From positions 1 to 33,620 of the forward strand of contig JAYTJE010000012.1 in the NCBI GenBank assembly GCA_043731355.1: a stretch of 33,620 bases of DNA, in the 5' to 3' direction. Source of the stretch: GWC2-56-14 sp043731355 (GTDB taxonomy: Bacteria > Nitrospirota > UBA9217). Positions 29,970 to 33,620 of the stretch are shown here, piece after piece (within the stretch, counting starts at the first letter, position 1; every line of letters begins with the position of its first letter). The notes under the pieces were generated by a model. The model did not search any database, was not told the DNA's origin, and saw only the letters and a list, made by a program, of their open reading frames with translations. The translations under genes and the position numbers were made by a program.

Positions 29970-30905
29970 ATGAATAAGTATTTTTTAATCATACCCGCAG
30001 TCTGCGCCATGCTCTGCGGTCCGAACGTGCCGCGGTCCATCGGCGCGGCCGTTGTCGTGGACCGCGTGGTAGCGGTGGTGAACGACGAGATCATTACACT
30101 GAGCGATTTGCAGCGCGAGAACGTGAAAAAGAGAGCTGGTTTCAGGGATGAGCGCCTGCTTCTCGAGGACCTGATCGACCGAAAGCTCCAGCTGGCAGCG
30201 GCCAGGCGGTCCGGCGTCGACGTGACGGACCCTGAGCTTGCCGAAGCCCTGGCCGAGATCATGAAGCGCAACAGCATGGACCGCAAACAGTTCGACGCTG
30301 AACTGGCAAAGGACGGGCTCACCTTTGAGCAGTATCGGTCCGAGCTTCGGGAACAGATCACGCTCTCTCGCGTGTACAACAAATATGTGCGGTCAGGGAT
30401 GGCCCTAAACGAAGCCGAACTGCGCGCCTATTACGAGAGCAATCAGAAAGCCTATGCGCAGCCCGAGGAAATTCGAGTGCGCCAGATCTTCATAAAACTG
30501 CCGGAGAACGCGACAACCGCTCAGACCGAGGCCGCCCGGGAACGCGCCAGGAAGGCCTACGAACGCGCCCGCCGGGGAGATGATTTCGCCGGCCTGGTGC
30601 GTGAGCTTTCCGAGAGCGAGAACGCGGCTGAAGGCGGCGACCTCGGCTTCATGCGCCGGGACCATGCGCTCCCGGAGATCGAACAGGCCACCCGGTCGCT
30701 CAAGCCCGGAGAAGTCGCCGGCCCGCTTACGTTCGCCGGGGGCATTCATATCATCCGGCTCGAAGAGGTCCGGACCCCGGTAACGCCCTTTGACAAGGTT
30801 AAGGATGAGATCCAGGCGACCCTGTACCAGCAGAAGCTTGACAACACCTACCGCACCTGGCTCCAGACCCTGCGGAGCGATTCGCACCTCGAGAACCGGC
30901 TGTAG
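29970..30905 (+). CDS. surA: SurA-type periplasmic chaperone/peptidyl-prolyl isomerase
   Basis: The 311-aa protein has an N-terminal signal peptide (about 1-26), then the SurA start VVVDRVVAVVNDEIITLSDL. The helical domain contains LLEDLIDRKLQLAAARRSGV. A single parvulin domain (about 165-265) shows IRVRQIFIKLPE, EGGDLGFMRRDHALPE and GGIHIIRLEEV. E. coli SurA has two parvulin domains; one is usual in this lineage. It delivers outer-membrane proteins to the BAM complex. It is the last of the three chaperone genes following mfd. Confidence 0.9.
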   Translation: MNKYFLIIPAVCAMLCGPNVPRSIGAAVVVDRVVAVVNDEIITLSDLQRENVKKRAGFRDERLLLEDLIDRKLQLAAARRSGVDVTDPELAEALAEIMKRNSMDRKQFDAELAKDGLTFEQYRSELREQITLSRVYNKYVRSGMALNEAELRAYYESNQKAYAQPEEIRVRQIFIKLPENATTAQTEAARERARKAYERARRGDDFAGLVRELSESENAAEGGDLGFMRRDHALPEIEQATRSLKPGEVAGPLTFAGGIHIIRLEEVRTPVTPFDKVKDEIQATLYQQKLDNTYRTWLQTLRSDSHLENRL

Positions 30906-30919
30906 GAGCGCCGAGAAGC

Positions 30920-30960
30920 CAGAAGTAAGAAAACGATATTTGTCTGACATCTTACCTCTG
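30920..30960. repeat. Short inverted repeat after surA
   Basis: CAGAAGTAAGA (30920-30930) is mirrored by TCTTACCTCTG (30950-30960), 10 of 11 matching, with an AT-rich 19-base centre. No T run follows, so it is more likely a dispersed repeat than a terminator. Confidence 0.5.
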
Positions 30961-30977
30961 CCCCCTTTTCCCCCCTT

Positions 30978-32141
30978 ATGAAAACCGTACGCCTCAAAAA
31001 GAAAGAAGAACGCCGCATTCTGCGCGGCCACCCCTGGGTGTTCAGCAATGAGCTGACGGGCATTCCCGCGGGGACCACGCCGGGTGAGCTCGTGGACGTG
31101 CTTGATTTTTCGGGCGCCTTCATCGGCCGCGGGTATGTTAATCCCCATTCTCTCATAGCCGTGCGTCTTCTGACCAGGAAGCAGGAAGAGATCGACCGTG
31201 ATTTTTTCCGCAACCGCATCGCACGGGCCCGCTCATTGCGCACGATGCTCGGATTTGGCGATTCGTTCCGGGCAATCTTCGGCGAAGGCGACGGCCTGCC
31301 TGGATTGATCGTGGACAAATATGCCGACACGCTTGTGGTCCAGTCCACGACCGCGGGGATCGAAGCACAGCTCGATGCGATCCTCGCCGCCCTGGTCGTT
31401 GAATATGAACCCAGAGCGATCGTGCTGAGAAACGACACGGCCTCGCGCGAGCTTGAAGGACTGACGCAGGAAACGCGTGTTGTCCGCGGAACCGTCACCG
31501 GCCCGGTGACGATCGAAGAGTCGGGCATCAAGTATACCGTTGATGTGCTCGAAGGGCAGAAGACGGGATTCTTTTTCGACCAGCGCGAGAACCGGCAGGC
31601 GCTCAAAGACCTTGTGCAGGGCAGGCGCACCCTCGACTGCTTCTGTTATGTCGGGGCCTGGTCCTTAAGCGCCGCGCGTTACGGCGCCTCAGAAGTGATC
31701 GGCGTTGATTCGTCCCAGAAGGCTGTGGACACGGCAGCGCGGAATGCAGCCCTAAACGGCTTGTCCGCGCGGTTTGTAAAAGCTGATGCCTTCGAGGAAC
31801 TGCGGCGGCTCGAAAAGGAGCGCGAGCGCTTCGGCTGTATCACCCTGGACCCGCCGGCATTCGTGAAAAGCCGTGCCAAGGTTCGGGAGGCGCTCAAGGG
31901 GTATAAAGAGATCAACATCCGGGCTATGAAGCTTTTGGAGCCGGGCGGTGCGCTGGTCACCTGCTCGTGCTCGCACCACATCGACGAGGACCTGTTCCGC
32001 GAGATGCTGATCGATGCGGCCCAGTCCGCCGGCCGGCAGGCGCGGCTTCTTGAGATGCGCTCGCAGGCGCGGGACCATCCGATCCTGCTCGCGGCGCGCG
32101 AGACGCAGTATCTGAAGTGCGCGGTGATGGTTGTGGATTAG
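30978..32141 (+). CDS. Class I SAM-dependent rRNA methyltransferase, RlmI/COG1092 type
   Basis: The 387-aa product has an N-terminal PUA domain (about 1-75, GHPWVFSNEL), an EEHEC-like central region and a Rossmann methyltransferase. The methyltransferase shows DCFCYVGAWSLSAARYGASE for SAM binding, VIGVDSSQKAV, the catalytic-type motif LDPPAFVKSRAK and a CSCSHHI segment. The family includes RlmI, which makes m5C1962 in 23S rRNA; the exact target here is inferred. No ribosome site of note precedes ATG 30978. It is followed by a palindromic repeat. Confidence 0.88.
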   Translation: MKTVRLKKKEERRILRGHPWVFSNELTGIPAGTTPGELVDVLDFSGAFIGRGYVNPHSLIAVRLLTRKQEEIDRDFFRNRIARARSLRTMLGFGDSFRAIFGEGDGLPGLIVDKYADTLVVQSTTAGIEAQLDAILAALVVEYEPRAIVLRNDTASRELEGLTQETRVVRGTVTGPVTIEESGIKYTVDVLEGQKTGFFFDQRENRQALKDLVQGRRTLDCFCYVGAWSLSAARYGASEVIGVDSSQKAVDTAARNAALNGLSARFVKADAFEELRRLEKERERFGCITLDPPAFVKSRAKVREALKGYKEINIRAMKLLEPGGALVTCSCSHHIDEDLFREMLIDAAQSAGRQARLLEMRSQARDHPILLAARETQYLKCAVMVVD

Positions 32142-32143
32142 AA

Positions 32144-32235
32144 GAGCGGGAACGTAGGAACGTAAGAGGGAACGAAGGAAAGATGGAAAGTATCCCATCC
32201 CAACCTCTTAACTTCCTACCCTCGTTCCTTCGCTC
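32144..32235. repeat. Imperfect palindrome with GGAACGTAGGAACG-type arms
   Basis: The left arm (32144-32169) GAGCGGGAACGTAGGAACG plus TAAGAGG pairs with the right arm (32204-32235), which starts CCTCTTAACTTCCTACC and ends CGCTC. Several mismatches and a small insertion are present. Such arms occur as dispersed intergenic palindromes in related genomes. Confidence 0.6.
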
Positions 32236-32301
32236 CATCTGCACTGGAAGAGAAATATCTTGACTAAACATCAAGCCCTGTGTTAAAAAGTATCCGTTCC
32301 C

Positions 32302-32376
32302 GGGCGATTAGCTCAGCGGGAGAGCACTGCCTTCACACGGCAGGGGTCGCAGGTTCAAACCCTGCATCGCCCACCA
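32302..32376 (+). tRNA. tRNA-Val (anticodon CAC)
   Basis: A full cloverleaf is visible. The acceptor stem is GGGCGAT/ATCGCCC and the D arm is GCTC-AGCGGGA-GAGC. The anticodon stem CTGCC/GGCAG encloses the loop TTCACAC with CAC at its centre. The T arm is GCAGG-TTCAAAC-CCTGC, and CCA (32374-32376) is encoded. CAC reads the valine codon GUG. The 3' half also serves as the attachment site of the integrase element to the right. Confidence 0.96.
32333..32376. other. Attachment site (attL) within the tRNA-Val 3' half
   Basis: The integrase frame ends inside the tRNA anticodon loop, so the element must have inserted by recombination in the tRNA 3' part and restored it. The core att sequence should lie within these bases, most likely in the T arm and acceptor strand. 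The other copy is outside the window. Confidence 0.65.
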
Positions 32377-33442
32377 TTTTTCCCTTCATAATCCGTGGGT
32401 TTATCTCACGGATTTTTTGTTTTTCCGAGCCTTGTCCGAGTCCATCCACCACATCGCGGAGTTTCTGCACATTCAGGCTTGCATACCGGCGCGTGATTTC
32501 AAGATTACTGTGGCCCAGCGCCGCAGATATCCTGTCCAGCGATACCCCGGCATTGAGTGCCTGAGATGCTATGCTGTGCCTCGTAGTGTTGTAAAAATTG
32601 ATGTACGGCACTTTGGCGTTCGTACAGGCCCTATGCCATATCTTTCGGAGTCCTGACGACGTATACGGCCTTCCTATAACATTCAGGAATACAAACGCCT
32701 CCGGCAGCTTCCCTTTGAGCACGTTTCGGTCGAACGTCGCAGACAGGGGGAGGTAATAGGGCTTCTTGTTCTTCCTCGATCGCTCCTCTTTGAGAGAGAA
32801 TGCCCGGCTGATCTGTACCACACCCTGATCAACCAGAAAATCCTTCACGCGGAGCGCCCGGAGCTCGCCTGGCCGGATAGGGTGATAGATGGCAAACTGG
32901 AACATGGCGCGGTCTTTCTCGGGTACGGCAGCACAGAAGTTCTTGAGCATGATCATAGTGTTCTTTTTTGTCTTGTCGCTTTTGGTGAGCGTATTGAAAA
33001 AGTCCTCGACGTGGAAGGTGCGGATATCCCGGCAGTCCATGGTGCCAAAGAAGGGGACGAACAGCTTTTCAACTAAGCGTCTGACTTTTCGAAGGTGAGA
33101 GGGCGCCCGGTTCAGAGATACCTTGGAAGCGTACCATTTCGGTAGAAGAATGTGCCCGCGAAATTGATCGATTTCTTTCGGCAGGTAGTCTGCGATGTCG
33201 AAGGTGCGCCCGTCTATCTCGCTGCGGATATTTTCAAGCAGACGGTGTGTGCGCTTGTAACTATCAAGGGCGTGATTGTCCCGGTCCTTCGCAATGCGGC
33301 GTTCTTTCCCTTGCCAGTACAGGCGAATGAAAAAAGATTCCGGTTTCTTTCCACACTGAAGGCAGAGAATATCCTGTTCCTCGATGATCTTGAAGGAGCT
33401 GCCGCACTGACATCTTTCCCGTGTCCGGACTTTGCCCGCCAT
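32333..33442 (-). CDS. Tyrosine recombinase/integrase at tRNA-Val
   Basis: ATG 33442 (MAGKVRTRERCQCGSSFKII) is preferred because GGGAGGG precedes it by 9 bases; the frame stays open up to 33526. The 369-aa protein begins with a zinc-ribbon-like element (CQC...CLQC), then a SAM-like core-binding domain and the catalytic domain. The catalytic residues are visible: R in RPGELRALR, H/R in TTRHSIASQAL, H in ALGHSN and Y in TRRYASLN. The last residues (GDAGFEPATPAV) are encoded by the opposite strand of tRNA-Val. It should integrate and excise an island that extends to the right. Confidence 0.93.
   Translation of the reverse strand: MAGKVRTRERCQCGSSFKIIEEQDILCLQCGKKPESFFIRLYWQGKERRIAKDRDNHALDSYKRTHRLLENIRSEIDGRTFDIADYLPKEIDQFRGHILLPKWYASKVSLNRAPSHLRKVRRLVEKLFVPFFGTMDCRDIRTFHVEDFFNTLTKSDKTKKNTMIMLKNFCAAVPEKDRAMFQFAIYHPIRPGELRALRVKDFLVDQGVVQISRAFSLKEERSRKNKKPYYLPLSATFDRNVLKGKLPEAFVFLNVIGRPYTSSGLRKIWHRACTNAKVPYINFYNTTRHSIASQALNAGVSLDRISAALGHSNLEITRRYASLNVQKLRDVVDGLGQGSEKQKIREINPRIMKGKMVGDAGFEPATPAV
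32390..32418 (+). terminator. Terminator downstream of tRNA-Val
   Basis: AATCCGTG (32390-32397) pairs perfectly with CACGGATT (32407-32414), followed by a T run. It lies inside the 3' end of the integrase gene, so the element itself supplies a terminator for the tRNA transcript. Confidence 0.7.
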
Positions 33443-33620
33443 CGACAGATCCCTCCCGGCTGATGTTTCAGAGGGGGGATTATATGTCTGTTCGTAGACC
33501 AAAGTCAAGTTGCCGACCTCAACCATAATCCACCATCAAAGCAAGAGACCCCCCAGTGACGGGTATTTTTTAAGCGATTGGCGGTTTCATTTTGTGAAAA
33601 TTATCTTTACCTGACGATAC

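Overview
The window is bacterial chromosomal DNA, GC-rich in most of its length. It most resembles an anaerobic Nitrospirota or Desulfobacterota (deltaproteobacterial) lineage, judged from sigma-54 regulators, many universal stress proteins (Usp), an AcsD/CdhD-type Fe-S plus DUF3786 protein, a PilZ-like protein and the mfd-parvulin-surA cluster. The phylum is an inference from gene content, not from a marker gene.

Left edge (1-1272): the 3' end of a group II intron (last 50 codons of its reverse transcriptase, then domains V and VI), followed about 14 bases later by a REP-associated tyrosine transposase gene enclosed by 24-bp inverted repeats. Next, on the minus strand, lies a fused cytoplasmic L,D-transpeptidase-fold/Mur ligase protein, probably a murein recycling enzyme.

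Stress and signalling region (3301-12639): a tandem-domain Usp with a good sigma-70 promoter, an NtrC-type regulator, a 48-aa microprotein behind a sigma-54-like promoter, a GntR/HutC regulator, a TauE/SafE permease - two-TM protein - Usp operon ending in a strong terminator, and a histidine kinase/sigma-54 response regulator pair with an 8-base overlap.

Accessory patch (12700-15310): a short-chain dehydrogenase remnant, a DUF4160-DUF2442 toxin-antitoxin-like pair, repeats related to the transposase ends, an isolated AT-rich gene of unknown function, a large palindrome and the stump of a GAF-type regulator.

Second Usp cluster (15326-18560): a Usp behind an excellent sigma-54 promoter, a two-TM microprotein, two divergent small genes (one a paralogue of the 48-aa microprotein and also behind a sigma-54 promoter), a double Usp and the Fe-S/DUF3786 protein. 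Sigma-54, Usps and a microprotein family therefore recur together and may form one stress or energy-limitation regulon.

Region 18575-24452: a CBS-domain gene behind a GEMM (c-di-GMP-I)-like riboswitch with an overlapping terminator, a small basic protein, darP, a frameshifted DUF3553/CarD-like gene, a PIN/AbrB toxin-antitoxin pair, a class V aminotransferase overlapping a GIY-YIG protein, a DUF2301 membrane protein and a PilZ-like protein.

Housekeeping region (24685-32141): mfd, three SurA/parvulin-type chaperones (two of them lipoproteins) and an RlmI-type rRNA methyltransferase. Right edge: tRNA-Val(CAC) occupied by a tyrosine integrase whose last codons lie inside the tRNA. This is the left end of an integrated element that continues beyond the window.
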